Positions 52,759 to 61,595 are shown, counted from the first letter of the stretch. The stretch: 64,000 nt of DNA from Bdellovibrio sp. (GCA_016187935.1 JACPIU010000026.1:62001-126000), one strand, 5' to 3'. Translations and numbers: made by a program. Notes: generated by a model not told the origin, from the letters alone.

Positions 52759-53472
52759 TTAACTTTTTAAAAAGAAACCTCTTTGACCCGCAACAAAAAA
52801 TAAATCAGACCATCTTAAATAGGTCTGTGAAACTAAAATTTCATAGGCCCTAATTCCATAACCATTTTTACACATCGACATGACTTTTCCCATACAACGA
52901 AACTTTTTACCCAACCAACTTACTTCGAGATCGACCGTGCCACTCAAGGTTATTAACTCACCAACAACAATAAAACAACTAGTTGGCCCCATGTTCGATA
53001 TCCAACCTGAAACATTTCGTCCATTTGCATCTTTCACAGTAACACTGAGATTATAAATGCTGTAATTTTGAATTTGCTTTGCTGCAATACCTGGTGAATA
53101 AATTGGATCTTTCAGTTCCAAGAACCATAGTTGACAGAAAAAATATGCTGTAAAAACGTAAATTAACAAAATAAGCAATAAGACCATATCAGAAGACTTA
53201 ATAAATAAAAGACCCAATTTGATGCATATTAAAATAGTAAAAGATACCAACAATACTATTGATATTTTTTTTCCCATGTAAATCGTTATTGCTGTGAGTA
53301 TAGCTATGAACAGCAAATAACCATGCTGCTGTAAAAAATCTATGAATTTAATTAAGGAAAAAGATGAATGTCCATGAAAGAGAGAAAGGCAAGCATGATA
53401 GGTGAAAGACGAAAGGAGGCAAAATCCCATCAAATTAAATAATATTATTTCTCTCTTTAAAATTTTTATCAT
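52759..53472 (-). CDS. Membrane protein with a PilZ-like domain
   Basis: 237 residues. Four hydrophobic segments in the first 120 residues (FNLMGFCLLSSFTYHACLSLF; YLLFIAILTAITIYM; IVLLVSFTILICIKLGLLFI; MVLLLILLIYVFTAYFFCQLW). The C-terminal 100 residues have the PilZ beta-barrel pattern: NGRNVSGWISNMGPTSCFIVV, ITLSGTVDLEVSWLGKKFRC and KNGYGIRAYEI. The cyclic-di-GMP motif RxxxR before D/NxSxxG is only partly visible (NVSGW/NMGPTSC), so ligand binding is uncertain. Confidence 0.65.
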   Translation of the reverse strand: MIKILKREIILFNLMGFCLLSSFTYHACLSLFHGHSSFSLIKFIDFLQQHGYLLFIAILTAITIYMGKKISIVLLVSFTILICIKLGLLFIKSSDMVLLLILLIYVFTAYFFCQLWFLELKDPIYSPGIAAKQIQNYSIYNLSVTVKDANGRNVSGWISNMGPTSCFIVVGELITLSGTVDLEVSWLGKKFRCMGKVMSMCKNGYGIRAYEILVSQTYLRWSDLFFVAGQRGFFLKS

Positions 53473-53495
53473 TTAGATGATATAATATAACTATA

Positions 53496-53711
53496 ATGCC
53501 CAACCTTCAAATCACATCTCGCTGTATTTCTTGTGACAATTGCCGATTGATTTGTCCTGAGAATTCAATTTTCTGCCAAAATGGTAATTATATTATTGAG
53601 ACTAGTAGCTGTACTTTTTGTTTTTATTGCATAGCAGTTTGTCCATCTGATGCGATTAAAATTCAGAATCAGGAAAGTTCTCAATTTTTGTCTACGTACT
53701 CACCAAAGTAA
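53496..53711 (+). CDS. Ferredoxin-like protein with two 4Fe-4S motifs
   Basis: 71 residues. Two CxxCxxCxxxCP motifs are complete: CISCDNCRLICP (residues 10-21) and CTFCFYCIAVCP (near 39-50), so two [4Fe-4S] clusters are expected. Its 3' end overlaps the 3' end of the MurU-like gene on the opposite strand by 31 bases. Partner enzyme unknown; it stands alone between two minus-strand genes. Confidence 0.85.
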   Translation: MPNLQITSRCISCDNCRLICPENSIFCQNGNYIIETSSCTFCFYCIAVCPSDAIKIQNQESSQFLSTYSPK

Positions 53712-54622
53712 AGACCTGAAGCTTTAATTGGAAGGACCGGGGCCTTAAGTATAAAAGTATCTGATGGTATTATGTCTGGACATGACCAATTGGAATCAAA
53801 ATTAAATACCCTAGAACATACGGGAGCAGCCCCATAAGACCCTAACGGGGATATTTTATTGGGAATGACAAAAGAGTGATTAGAAAGGATCTCTATTAAT
53901 GTATTTTTGTTGCCGCCAATCCAATTGGCGACAAAGCGGTAATAAAAATCTTGATAACTTTGTTTCGTTCCAACATCGTACCACTCAATCGAATAGTCGG
54001 AAAATACTCGAACATTTGTGCTTTGAAAATTAGCAACAGTATCAAAAAAATTTGAAATACCCTCCCTATATTCCATAGCACCCAAGTTCAAAATACATAC
54101 TCCTGCATATGTTTCATAAAATGCACATGACTTTATCAATGAAGAATGGATAATATTTTTTAACAATCCGTTCATTACACATATTTGATTAAGACCTGCC
54201 CCAAACGGAACAGTAATACTGAATAATAAACTCAGTTCATTTTTCATTTCATTCAGAGCCAGCTTTAATATTTGCGGCGTAAGTAGAAAAAAAAAGTCTG
54301 CATTAAGAACAAGTATTTTTTTTAACCAGGGAAAATGCTTCTTAACATTATGAATGGCTCCACCACTTCCTAGCAGAATGGGCTCATGAAGCACGTGAAT
54401 TCCTACATCGTAAGTATTTTTTATATGTTCTTCGATTTTATTCGAAAGATGATGGGTATTAATAATAATATTATTAATACTGAGCGCTTTCACTTGTAGA
54501 ATTACTAAATCAAGACATGTTTTCTCAAATAACGGCCAAAGTGGTTTAGGCAGGACGGTTCCAATCGGCCCCATCCGGGTGCCAAGCCCCGCACATAGAA
54601 TGTACGCTGCATCAATTCCCAT
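53681..54622 (-). CDS. murU: Nucleotidyltransferase, MurU-like
   Basis: 313 residues. Sugar nucleotidyltransferase signature near the start: AAYILCAGLGTRMGP, then VLPKPLWPL; substrate segments EPILLGSGGAIHN and VLNADFFFLL follow. MurU makes UDP-MurNAc from MurNAc-1-phosphate and UTP in peptidoglycan recycling. The call rests on the coupling with the AmgK-like kinase gene (11-base overlap), a pair known from cell-wall salvage; mannose-1-phosphate or glucose-1-phosphate would be alternative substrates. About 70 extra C-terminal residues extend beyond typical MurU. Confidence 0.72.
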   Translation of the reverse strand: MGIDAAYILCAGLGTRMGPIGTVLPKPLWPLFEKTCLDLVILQVKALSINNIIINTHHLSNKIEEHIKNTYDVGIHVLHEPILLGSGGAIHNVKKHFPWLKKILVLNADFFFLLTPQILKLALNEMKNELSLLFSITVPFGAGLNQICVMNGLLKNIIHSSLIKSCAFYETYAGVCILNLGAMEYREGISNFFDTVANFQSTNVRVFSDYSIEWYDVGTKQSYQDFYYRFVANWIGGNKNTLIEILSNHSFVIPNKISPLGSYGAAPVCSRVFNFDSNWSCPDIIPSDTFILKAPVLPIKASGLYFGEYVDKN

Positions 54623-55640
54623 AGTACATTCCGAATAGATTTTTTCTCAAGGTAATAAACTCTGGTCTTCGGAACAAAACCGCCTTAATTTTTTCCATAG
54701 CAAAACCAATATATTTTAAATATCTCTTATCATTTCTTGTAATATATATGTAAGCGAAACTCCCGATGGCCTTAAAGACTCTCTGTATTTTGCTAAGCTC
54801 ATAAAAATAATCAAAATCTACTGCATTTGTGATTCCTAGATGATCTCGCAAGATGCTGTAATAGTATTTTTTTAAAGTTACGATATTCGCTTCATCAATT
54901 TGGTAATAGCAATCTTCAAGTAAAGACACCAAATCATAAAAAGGCGTGCCAATGCGTGCATCTTGAAAATCTATAACAATTAATTCTCCATTCTTCACCA
55001 TAATATTGCGGGAATGATAATCTCGATGACAAAGAACTTTGACAGGATATTCTTCCAGAGCTTGACATATTTTTTTGAATTCTGATTCCAAAATTAACAT
55101 CCTTGGGTCATCTTTATGAACTTCTAAAATGCCATTGCAAAAATAATTCAAAGTCATTTGAATTTCCGAATAGAGTTTTTCAAAATCAAAAAATCTATTT
55201 CGAACTTGTTCTCGCGCTATACTACCTATATTAATTTTATGAATCTTAATTATTTCATCAAGACATTTGGTGTAATAACTTAGTTCATCATTAATCGAAT
55301 CTATTTCTGAGAGGAACTTAATAAATGTTATATCTCCAAGATCCTCTTCCAAAATATACCCCATTGAAAGATCGTTATCATATATTAAGGGTACCCTGAC
55401 ATGATTTTCTCTTAGCAATTTGCACACATACAAAAAATCATTATCCGGAGATGTGATTGGATTGTCCAAACATGCTACGAAGCTGCTTTTTTGATTACAG
55501 ACTCTAAAATATTTTCTTGTCGATGCATCGCCAGTTAATCGTATTACATTTAATTGACTTTCTATCGGCCAATTATTTTTTTCACAACTACGCCTAAACA
55601 TTTCTTCAACATAGATTTTCTCTGTTTGCTCTGGTCTCAC
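54612..55640 (-). CDS. amgK: AmgK-like sugar kinase (APH-fold phosphotransferase)
   Basis: 342 residues. The APH/ChoK fold shows the catalytic loop LCHRDYHSRNIMVKNG (near 201), the metal-binding IVIDFQDARIGTPFYDLVSLL, and the N-terminal STRKYFRVCNQKSSFVACLD nucleotide-binding part. AmgK phosphorylates the anomeric OH of N-acetylmuramic acid and N-acetylglucosamine, bypassing early peptidoglycan synthesis. The FQDARIGTP-x-YDLVSLLED pattern is that of the AmgK group rather than antibiotic kinases. It is 2 bases downstream of the M48-like lipoprotein gene and overlaps the MurU-like gene. Confidence 0.75.
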   Translation of the reverse strand: MRPEQTEKIYVEEMFRRSCEKNNWPIESQLNVIRLTGDASTRKYFRVCNQKSSFVACLDNPITSPDNDFLYVCKLLRENHVRVPLIYDNDLSMGYILEEDLGDITFIKFLSEIDSINDELSYYTKCLDEIIKIHKINIGSIAREQVRNRFFDFEKLYSEIQMTLNYFCNGILEVHKDDPRMLILESEFKKICQALEEYPVKVLCHRDYHSRNIMVKNGELIVIDFQDARIGTPFYDLVSLLEDCYYQIDEANIVTLKKYYYSILRDHLGITNAVDFDYFYELSKIQRVFKAIGSFAYIYITRNDKRYLKYIGFAMEKIKAVLFRRPEFITLRKNLFGMYYGN

Positions 55641-55642
55641 TT

Positions 55643-56452
55643 TTATAAGCCCCTTATTAAATTGTAAAAGCCAACAGATGAATTCCTTGATTCTTCTGCA
55701 ATATCTGTTGAAAGACTTTCTTTCACAATAAAACTTTTAAAAAGATACTCCTCTCGAGACAAGGAAGTATGTTCTCCATTGTGAAAAGAAAATTCGAGAG
55801 CGTGTTTGTTAATTATTTGTATCAGACTCAATACAGCGGTTGGGTCCATCCCGCTTCGCTTTAGAAGATAAAATGCCCATTTGTCTATCTCAACTTTTAA
55901 CTCTATTGGCAGTCTTGAAATAGCAATTAGTTGATTAAGATTTGTATAGCCAATAGGCACGACAGGTTTTCGTATAAATGTTCCGTGCGAAATTTTATAA
56001 ATTTCCAGGGCAATAATCGCCTGAAAAACTCTTTCACTTTTGATATATTTTTTCAATAAAGAGGATGAAAAAAAAATTATGCCACTCGGCAGAGAGAAAA
56101 AAAACGGCAAATCATCATCTAAAATCACAAATTCAAGATCACGGCTTTCCCTTAGAAATATTTCATTGTATTTAAAAATTTTAGCCACTATGCCGGCCAA
56201 ATATTTTTTTGTGTCATTATCAATATTTAATAACTTAGATTTGTTTTGAGTTTTAAATATTTGGGAGAGGTTCTCATATTGATCAACATAATCTTTAGAG
56301 AGGGTCGACTTGAGATCATTTGCACTCTTCCCTCTGTTATCACTAATAAATAAATTTGAGCATGATTGAATTATTGCAAAAGAAAAAAATACAAAATAAA
56401 GCGAATAATTTCGTTTTAATTTATTGCTTCTCTGATGCGACACTACGTTCAT
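55643..56452 (-). CDS. M48-like lipoprotein without the catalytic zinc motif
   Basis: About 269 residues; starts at 56452, 56461 or 56482 are possible. The signal peptide YFVFFSFAIIQSC ends in a lipobox-like Cys. Residues 105-160 follow the BepA/M48 pattern: LPSGIIFFSSSLLKKYIKSE corresponds to the strand and helix ahead of the zinc site, and then AIIALEIYKISHG replaces HExxH with Leu149-Glu-x-x-Lys153. The later segment VEIDKWAFYLLKRSGMDP matches the third-ligand helix E-x-D and GxDP loop. So both His ligands are missing and protease activity is unlikely. It overlaps the LysM lipoprotein gene and precedes the AmgK-like gene. Confidence 0.6.
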   Translation of the reverse strand: MNVVSHQRSNKLKRNYSLYFVFFSFAIIQSCSNLFISDNRGKSANDLKSTLSKDYVDQYENLSQIFKTQNKSKLLNIDNDTKKYLAGIVAKIFKYNEIFLRESRDLEFVILDDDLPFFFSLPSGIIFFSSSLLKKYIKSERVFQAIIALEIYKISHGTFIRKPVVPIGYTNLNQLIAISRLPIELKVEIDKWAFYLLKRSGMDPTAVLSLIQIINKHALEFSFHNGEHTSLSREEYLFKSFIVKESLSTDIAEESRNSSVGFYNLIRGL

Positions 56453-57056
56453 CTGGGACATAGTAAATAGTAAAACCAGCAAAAATTAGATTTGGATTCT
56501 TAATCATTGGCCGATTATTTTCAAATATATCTTTCCATTTTGAAATGATACCGTACTTGTCCTTGGAAATGGAACCTAAAGTTTCTGCCGGACGTATCAA
56601 GTGCGGGTCTCCTTGAGGGGCCCAGGTGAATTTTTCTGAGGGAGTTTGATATTTTATGACCATCCCTTGCGCAAGACCTGATTCACTAAGATTTGGATTG
56701 TAACCTGCCAATAACTTCCACTTTGCATAATCTCCGTAGAGTTTGAAAGCAATCAGCATTAATGTGTCACCCTTTTCAACGGTATATTCTGCAGCATCAC
56801 CCGATATTTCAACTGGGGCAATTGCTGCCGATTCTTTTTTGGACTTTCCAACTTTTTTTTCAGGCTTAGATTCGAAAAGGTTCACATCACTTTCCTCATC
56901 TTTTTCATCATCAAACAAATCATCATCACCTGCATCAGATTCCATTGCGGTTGTGGTTCCTGAAGCGCTTGCTGCCGTTTCAGCTTTCTTTTCATTGGAG
57001 GAACAGGCCATTAAAATTAAAATGAGAAAGAGTGTATGACCAATTGAGCGAAACAT
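56421..57056 (-). CDS. LysM-domain lipoprotein
   Basis: 211 residues. Lipoprotein signal GHTLFLILILMAC, then a long acidic Ser/Glu-rich linker (residues 25-80). First LysM domain: YTVEKGDTLMLIAFKLYGDYAKWKLLAGYN; second: HLIRPAETLGSISKDKYGIISKWKDIFENN. LysM domains bind peptidoglycan or chitin-like glycans. It is probably an outer-membrane or periplasmic protein tethered by lipid and bound to the cell wall. Its 3' end overlaps the following gene. Confidence 0.9.
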   Translation of the reverse strand: MFRSIGHTLFLILILMACSSNEKKAETAASASGTTTAMESDAGDDDLFDDEKDEESDVNLFESKPEKKVGKSKKESAAIAPVEISGDAAEYTVEKGDTLMLIAFKLYGDYAKWKLLAGYNPNLSESGLAQGMVIKYQTPSEKFTWAPQGDPHLIRPAETLGSISKDKYGIISKWKDIFENNRPMIKNPNLIFAGFTIYYVPDERSVASEKQ

Positions 57057-57144
57057 ATATAACTCCCAATAGAAGATTTTCTAAGGAGCTAATCGGCATA
57101 TCTTTTATTTTATTAAAGGGTACTAGTAAAAAAATACCCAAATT

Positions 57145-57834
57145 CTATTGTTGCCAAAAAGTATAAAACAGATCTTTTTGGTCAATTGCATCATGCATTC
57201 TTTTTACTAATTCATCAAAATGAACTTGATTGTTTAAAAAATCTAATTCGTCTGTATCTATCAATAGGCACTTTCCAGCATCATAGGATTTAAACCAATC
57301 CTCATAATAAGTATTTAATCTTTCAATGTAATCCAAAGGAATATTTTTTTCACAATCGCGTCCGCGTAAACTAATTCTCTCCATTAATTTTTTTACTGAG
57401 CGTCGCAAAAAAATCATCAACGTTGGCGGACTAATATAGTCAATCATGGTTCTATAGAGACCTAAATAATTCTGATAATCTCGCGCAGTCATTTCTCCGG
57501 ATTCGTAAAGTGCACGGGCAAATATATGAGCATCCTCATAGATCGATCTATCCTGAATTGAACTACTGTTAGATCGTTCAATACTGCGATGACCATTAAA
57601 TCTATGAGTCAGAAAATACACTTGCAATGGAAATGAAAAAGCACGCATGTCCTTGTAGAAATCTGATAAATAAGGATTATCCTCCACGCTCTCGAAATGA
57701 GGGTGCCAACCCAGCTTCTCAGAGAGCTTTCTCGTCAATGTCGTTTTGCCACAACCAATATTGCCAGCAACAGCAATAAAAACTTTATTATTATCGTCAG
57801 CCAACGTTCTGTAAGCCAAATCAAAATGATTCAT
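57145..57834 (-). CDS. Deoxynucleoside kinase (dGK/dAK type)
   Basis: 229 residues, soluble. P-loop AVAGNIGCGKTTLTRKL (residues 22-38), FESVEDNPYLSDFYKDM with the conserved substrate Glu, the RSIYEDAHIFARALYESG segment near 100, and the lid ERISLRGRDCEKNIPLDYIERLN with Arg residues. These enzymes phosphorylate deoxyadenosine, deoxyguanosine or deoxycytidine for salvage. Exact nucleoside preference cannot be read. It stands alone between the LysM gene and a divergently transcribed barrel protein. Confidence 0.92.
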   Translation of the reverse strand: MNHFDLAYRTLADDNNKVFIAVAGNIGCGKTTLTRKLSEKLGWHPHFESVEDNPYLSDFYKDMRAFSFPLQVYFLTHRFNGHRSIERSNSSSIQDRSIYEDAHIFARALYESGEMTARDYQNYLGLYRTMIDYISPPTLMIFLRRSVKKLMERISLRGRDCEKNIPLDYIERLNTYYEDWFKSYDAGKCLLIDTDELDFLNNQVHFDELVKRMHDAIDQKDLFYTFWQQ

Positions 57835-58001
57835 AGTTCACCAAAATAAAATTATGCTTTACCATTCTAGTACGAAATGCAAAACGTCCGTCAATACTTA
57901 CCTTGAATAAATCTTTATTTTCTTTGATATCAAGCATTTGTTATTAGGATAGAAAAATTTTATGGCCAGACTACTTTCTTATAGCATGATAGGATTCGAC
58001 T

Positions 58002-58982
58002 ATGGTAATCAGGGTAGTTGCGTTCCTGCCAGTTTTTATAGGTCTTTTTTTTAATCCTCTTCAAGCACAGGTAGTGGATGAACTTGAGGCCACAAGCACA
58101 GCAGCTCCTGCCAATTTGCCAACAGAAAAAATCGAAAGCATTTCTCCCAGTAAGCGCATTTTTCTTGTAACCAATACCAATAATTCTTTCGAACGCGGTG
58201 ACTATATTTCACTAATCATAAATTCAAAAATTGTCGCTCGTGCACTCGTCGCCAAAATGCAAAACGAGATTGCAGGAATTAAAATTTTAAGAATTCACTC
58301 TTTGTCTCTTTGGAATACTTTGAAAGTTGGTTCAGATGTTCAGATTTTACGTGGCGATGATAGTTATTTTAATCGTCCTATTAAAAAGGAATTAAAGGAA
58401 GATGTTGCGGCGAGTTCAAAAATCGAAGATGAGGATGATTTATATTCTGAAACTGCAATTGGAGATGATGATCTATCGCTCGAAGAAAATAAAAATCGTG
58501 CTATCAAAAATGACAATCTCGTAACAGGATCTTACGGTAGAGTCGAAGGTGTGAACAACGATGGTAGCTCTCAATATTATGGCCAATTTATGGCCCAATG
58601 GGCCTATCAAATTGAGGATAATATATGGGTTGAAGGAGGCTATGGTCAGGGAGTCGTCAATGATTTCCCTTCCGCTGGATTAGATACTGTACTACGAAAT
58701 ATTACTTTTCGCGCCAAGTACACTGTTTCAGCACCACTCTATTCATTTATCCAACCTTATATTGGTTATCAAATGCTTACTGCGACAAGCGATTCAGCGG
58801 GTGAACCCGATGGAACAGTGAACCAAGAGCAGCTTGATGAGGAAAATGATTTAATGGAAAAAATGAATAAAAACCGTCCTATTTTTGGTGTATCTTGGCT
58901 CAAACGCCTTGTTCCTGGATGGTTTATGAAGGTTGATTTAGGCACAGATGTAATGAACCTTGGTTTTACCCTTGAATTTTAA
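58002..58982 (+). CDS. Predicted periplasmic/outer-membrane protein of unknown function
   Basis: 326 residues. A signal peptide (AFLPVFIGLFFNPLQAQ) leads to an N-terminal domain of short strands (KRIFLVTNTNNSFERGDYISLIINSKIVARALVA), an acidic linker near 135-170, and a C-terminal part with the alternating pattern of a barrel (QFMAQWAYQIEDNIWVEGGYGQG; FIQPYIGYQML). It ends MNLGFTLEF, a C-terminal Phe that fits an outer-membrane barrel. No named family recognised. The 3' end overlaps a small lipoprotein gene. Confidence 0.7.
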   Translation: MVIRVVAFLPVFIGLFFNPLQAQVVDELEATSTAAPANLPTEKIESISPSKRIFLVTNTNNSFERGDYISLIINSKIVARALVAKMQNEIAGIKILRIHSLSLWNTLKVGSDVQILRGDDSYFNRPIKKELKEDVAASSKIEDEDDLYSETAIGDDDLSLEENKNRAIKNDNLVTGSYGRVEGVNNDGSSQYYGQFMAQWAYQIEDNIWVEGGYGQGVVNDFPSAGLDTVLRNITFRAKYTVSAPLYSFIQPYIGYQMLTATSDSAGEPDGTVNQEQLDEENDLMEKMNKNRPIFGVSWLKRLVPGWFMKVDLGTDVMNLGFTLEF

Positions 58983-59142
58983 GTATATTCTTCTCACATT
59001 AATTATCACAATTGGCTGCGGTGTAAAGTCAGACTTAATACCTCCAAAAGGGACCGGATTACCTCTTTATGAAAGGCAATTTTTTGCTAAACCTTACCCC
59101 ATAAGACCAGATGAAAGCGATGATGCTAGCTCTCGGGACTAA
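58960..59142 (+). CDS. LptM-like small lipoprotein
   Basis: 60 residues from a TTG; a later TTG at 58972 gives a neater signal peptide (FKYILLTLIITIGC). After the lipobox Cys the sequence GVKSDLIPPKGTGLPLYERQ is similar to the CGxKGPLxxP pattern of LptM (YifL), a short lipoprotein that helps the LptD LPS translocon fold. The fit is modest. It overlaps the previous and the next genes. Confidence 0.5.
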   Translation: MVLPLNFKYILLTLIITIGCGVKSDLIPPKGTGLPLYERQFFAKPYPIRPDESDDASSRD

Positions 59143-59584
59143 TCTAGGCGATAAAGTAGGCCACCTAAGAAAGGCGATTGCGAATATTGGCCGACAATTT
59201 GTGATTAAGGAAATCTCTCGCGTTTATCGAAGCAATCCGATCGGTTATTTGCAACAACCGGATTTTTATAATTTAGTTATGTTGTGTGACCCCCCTCCCT
59301 ACTCTCCCTTAAAATGCTTAAGCATCTTGCAGGAGATTGAAATCGAGATGGGGCGCATTAGATCAATTCCGCAGGGGCCAAGGATTATAGATATTGATAT
59401 GCTTTTTTTTGGCATGATGAAAATACAAACTTTGGCGCTAACTTTACCGCATCCACAATGGCAATTGAGAGCTTTCACTCTTTACCCGTTAATGGAACTT
59501 GTAGTCTATGATAAAATCAAAATGAATTACACCATACAGACATTACCTGATCGCAAGGGACTCTTGCCTGTTGGATTTATTTAG
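59111..59584 (+). CDS. folK: 2-amino-4-hydroxy-6-hydroxymethyldihydropteridine pyrophosphokinase
   Basis: 157 residues from 59111; starts at 59120 or 59123 would match the usual M-x-x-alGsNlGd opening better. HPPK motifs: MLALGTNLGDKVGHLRKAI, SNPIGYLQQPDFYNLVMLC, IEIEMGRIRSIPQGPRIIDIDMLFFG with the two catalytic Asp residues, and LPHPQWQLRAFTLYPL. It transfers pyrophosphate from ATP to the pterin in folate synthesis. It overlaps the LptM-like gene and is followed 12 bases later by the acyl-CoA dehydrogenase gene. Confidence 0.95.
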   Translation: MKAMMLALGTNLGDKVGHLRKAIANIGRQFVIKEISRVYRSNPIGYLQQPDFYNLVMLCDPPPYSPLKCLSILQEIEIEMGRIRSIPQGPRIIDIDMLFFGMMKIQTLALTLPHPQWQLRAFTLYPLMELVVYDKIKMNYTIQTLPDRKGLLPVGFI

Positions 59585-59596
59585 GAGCAGTTACAT

Positions 59597-60736
59597 ATGA
59601 TTAACTTTCAATTAAACGACGATCAACTTGCCGTAAAAGAGACTGCACTAAAATTTGCAATCAATGAAATGAGACCTGCAGCGGCCCATCATGATCAAAC
59701 TGCTGAATTTCCAAAAAATATTATTCACAAGGCATGGGAACTAGGTTTGATTAATACATGTATTCCTGCAGAATATGGTGGCGTTGGTTTTGGACATGTC
59801 GATGGTACTGTCATTACAGAATGTTTGGCCTACGGTTGTCTAGGGATGAACACCAGTATTATGTCAAACGACCTTGCCTTACTCCCCATTGTTATTGCTG
59901 GTAACCATGAGCAAAAGGAAAAATTCTTAAGACCTTTTACTGAAAAATTTCAGATTGCTTCTTTTTGTCTGACTGAACCTGCTAACGGATCTGATGCAGC
60001 TGGAATTAAAACTTCCATTAAAGACATGGGCGATCATTTTTTGCTCAATGGAAATAAAATGTGGATCACAAATGCAGGCTTTGCCGAAATTTTTGTTGTT
60101 TATTGCACTTTCGACAGCAAGCAAAAACATAAGGGTTTATGCGCGGTGATTGTTGAGCACGATCGTGATGGAATTGAAATTGGCAAACCGGAGAAAAAGA
60201 TGGGCCATCGATGTTCGGACACCCGGGCCATGACTTTCAAGAACGTTAAAGTCCCTAAGGAAAATTTGTTGGGAAAACTGGGAGATGGCTGGAAAATTGC
60301 CATGAAGACACTTGATCATTCCAGACCTCTTATAGGATCTTCTGCCGTGGGAGGGGCCCAAGCCGCTCTCGATCATTCACTACGATATGCTAAAGAGCGA
60401 ATTCAGTTTGATGTTCCTATAGCCAACCATCAAGCGATACAAATGATAATTGCCGATATGACAATGAAGGTTGAGGCTTCGCGCTTACTAGTTCAGAAGG
60501 CGGCATGGTTACTTGATAATGGTCAAAAGAATACTCAATATGCATCCATGGCCAAAGCCATGGCTTCAGACACATGTATGGAAGTGGCCACTAATGCAGT
60601 CCAAATTTTTGGCGGTTATGGATATAGCGTTGAATATCCTGTTGAAAAAATCATGCGGGATGCCAAGCTTATCCAAATTTATGAAGGAACATCTCAGATC
60701 CAAAGAATTGTCATAGCACGCGAAGGCCTTTCATGA
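59597..60736 (+). CDS. Acyl-CoA dehydrogenase
   Basis: 379 residues with AGGAG upstream. Short-/medium-chain acyl-CoA dehydrogenase motifs: FCLTEPANGSDAAGIKTSI, MWITNAGFAEIFVVYC (FAD site), KMGHRCSDTRAMTFKNVKVP, and the C-terminal FGGYGYSVEYPVEKIMRDAKL with the catalytic Glu in IYEGTSQIQRIVIAREG. It makes the first alpha-beta oxidation of an acyl-CoA and passes electrons to ETF, whose genes follow directly (70 bases). The chain-length specificity cannot be read from sequence. Confidence 0.95.
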   Translation: MINFQLNDDQLAVKETALKFAINEMRPAAAHHDQTAEFPKNIIHKAWELGLINTCIPAEYGGVGFGHVDGTVITECLAYGCLGMNTSIMSNDLALLPIVIAGNHEQKEKFLRPFTEKFQIASFCLTEPANGSDAAGIKTSIKDMGDHFLLNGNKMWITNAGFAEIFVVYCTFDSKQKHKGLCAVIVEHDRDGIEIGKPEKKMGHRCSDTRAMTFKNVKVPKENLLGKLGDGWKIAMKTLDHSRPLIGSSAVGGAQAALDHSLRYAKERIQFDVPIANHQAIQMIIADMTMKVEASRLLVQKAAWLLDNGQKNTQYASMAKAMASDTCMEVATNAVQIFGGYGYSVEYPVEKIMRDAKLIQIYEGTSQIQRIVIAREGLS

Positions 60737-60806
60737 TTTATGTTATTGGACGATAGTTTAGTTTTTAGATATATTTAAGCACTTTTGTCACTTCCCAGGA
60801 GAATCT

Positions 60807-61595
60807 ATGAATATTTTTGTTTGTATTAAACAAGTTCCCGACACAGAGACCAAGGTTGTTCCTAACAAAGACGGAAGTTTTATTGAAACTAGCTCAATCA
60901 AATGGATTATGAATCCTTATGATGAATTCGCGGTTGAGCAAGCTTTGCTTGTAAAAGGAACTAACGCTAACATTAATGTCACTGTTGCTAGAGTCGGTTC
61001 AGTGCAGAGTTCTGAAGCCTTGCGCACAGCACTTGCAATGGGTGCCGATGATGCAATCCTTGTTGAAGCTGCAGATAATCTCGACAGCTATACAACAGCT
61101 AAGGCACTAAAATTAGCAATTGAAAAATCAGGTAAAAAACCTGATCTGATTTTAACCGGGAAACAGGCCATCGATTCGGATTGTCTGCAAGTTCCGCAAT
61201 TGCTAGCGCAAATGATGGGTCTGCCATCTGTGAGTGTTGTTGTCGGTTTTGAATTAAATGGTGAAAATCTTGTTCTCAAGCGTGAAATTGAAGGTGGTGC
61301 CCTAGAAATTTACAATGTCGGCCTTCCATGTCTTGTTGCTTGCGGAAAAGGTCTGAATACTCCCAGATACGCTTCCTTGCCTGGGATCATGAAGGCAAAG
61401 AAGAAGCCTCTTACACAACATACACTCGCGGCACTTGGAATTAGCGATGCTGATCGCAAGGTTAAATATAGTGAGTTCAAGCTTCCTCCGGAGAAACCAG
61501 CAGGTAAGAAATTTGATGCATCTGAAGAACAGAATATTGGTAAAGTCGTAAAGGAAGTTGTGACATTACTTAGAAATGAGGCAAAAGTTATTTAA
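60807..61595 (+). CDS. etfB: Electron transfer flavoprotein beta subunit
   Basis: 262 residues with AGGAG site. EtfB motifs: MNIFVCIKQVPDTETKVV, IMNPYDEFAVEQALLVKG, and the signature region with VARVGSVQSSEALRTALAMGADDAILVE, plus TGKQAIDSDCLQVPQLLAQ. It binds AMP and forms ETF with EtfA, accepting electrons from acyl-CoA dehydrogenases and delivering them to the quinone pool through ETF-quinone oxidoreductase. Gene order acyl-CoA dehydrogenase-etfB-etfA indicates one fatty- or branched-chain acid oxidation unit. Confidence 0.97.
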   Translation: MNIFVCIKQVPDTETKVVPNKDGSFIETSSIKWIMNPYDEFAVEQALLVKGTNANINVTVARVGSVQSSEALRTALAMGADDAILVEAADNLDSYTTAKALKLAIEKSGKKPDLILTGKQAIDSDCLQVPQLLAQMMGLPSVSVVVGFELNGENLVLKREIEGGALEIYNVGLPCLVACGKGLNTPRYASLPGIMKAKKKPLTQHTLAALGISDADRKVKYSEFKLPPEKPAGKKFDASEEQNIGKVVKEVVTLLRNEAKVI

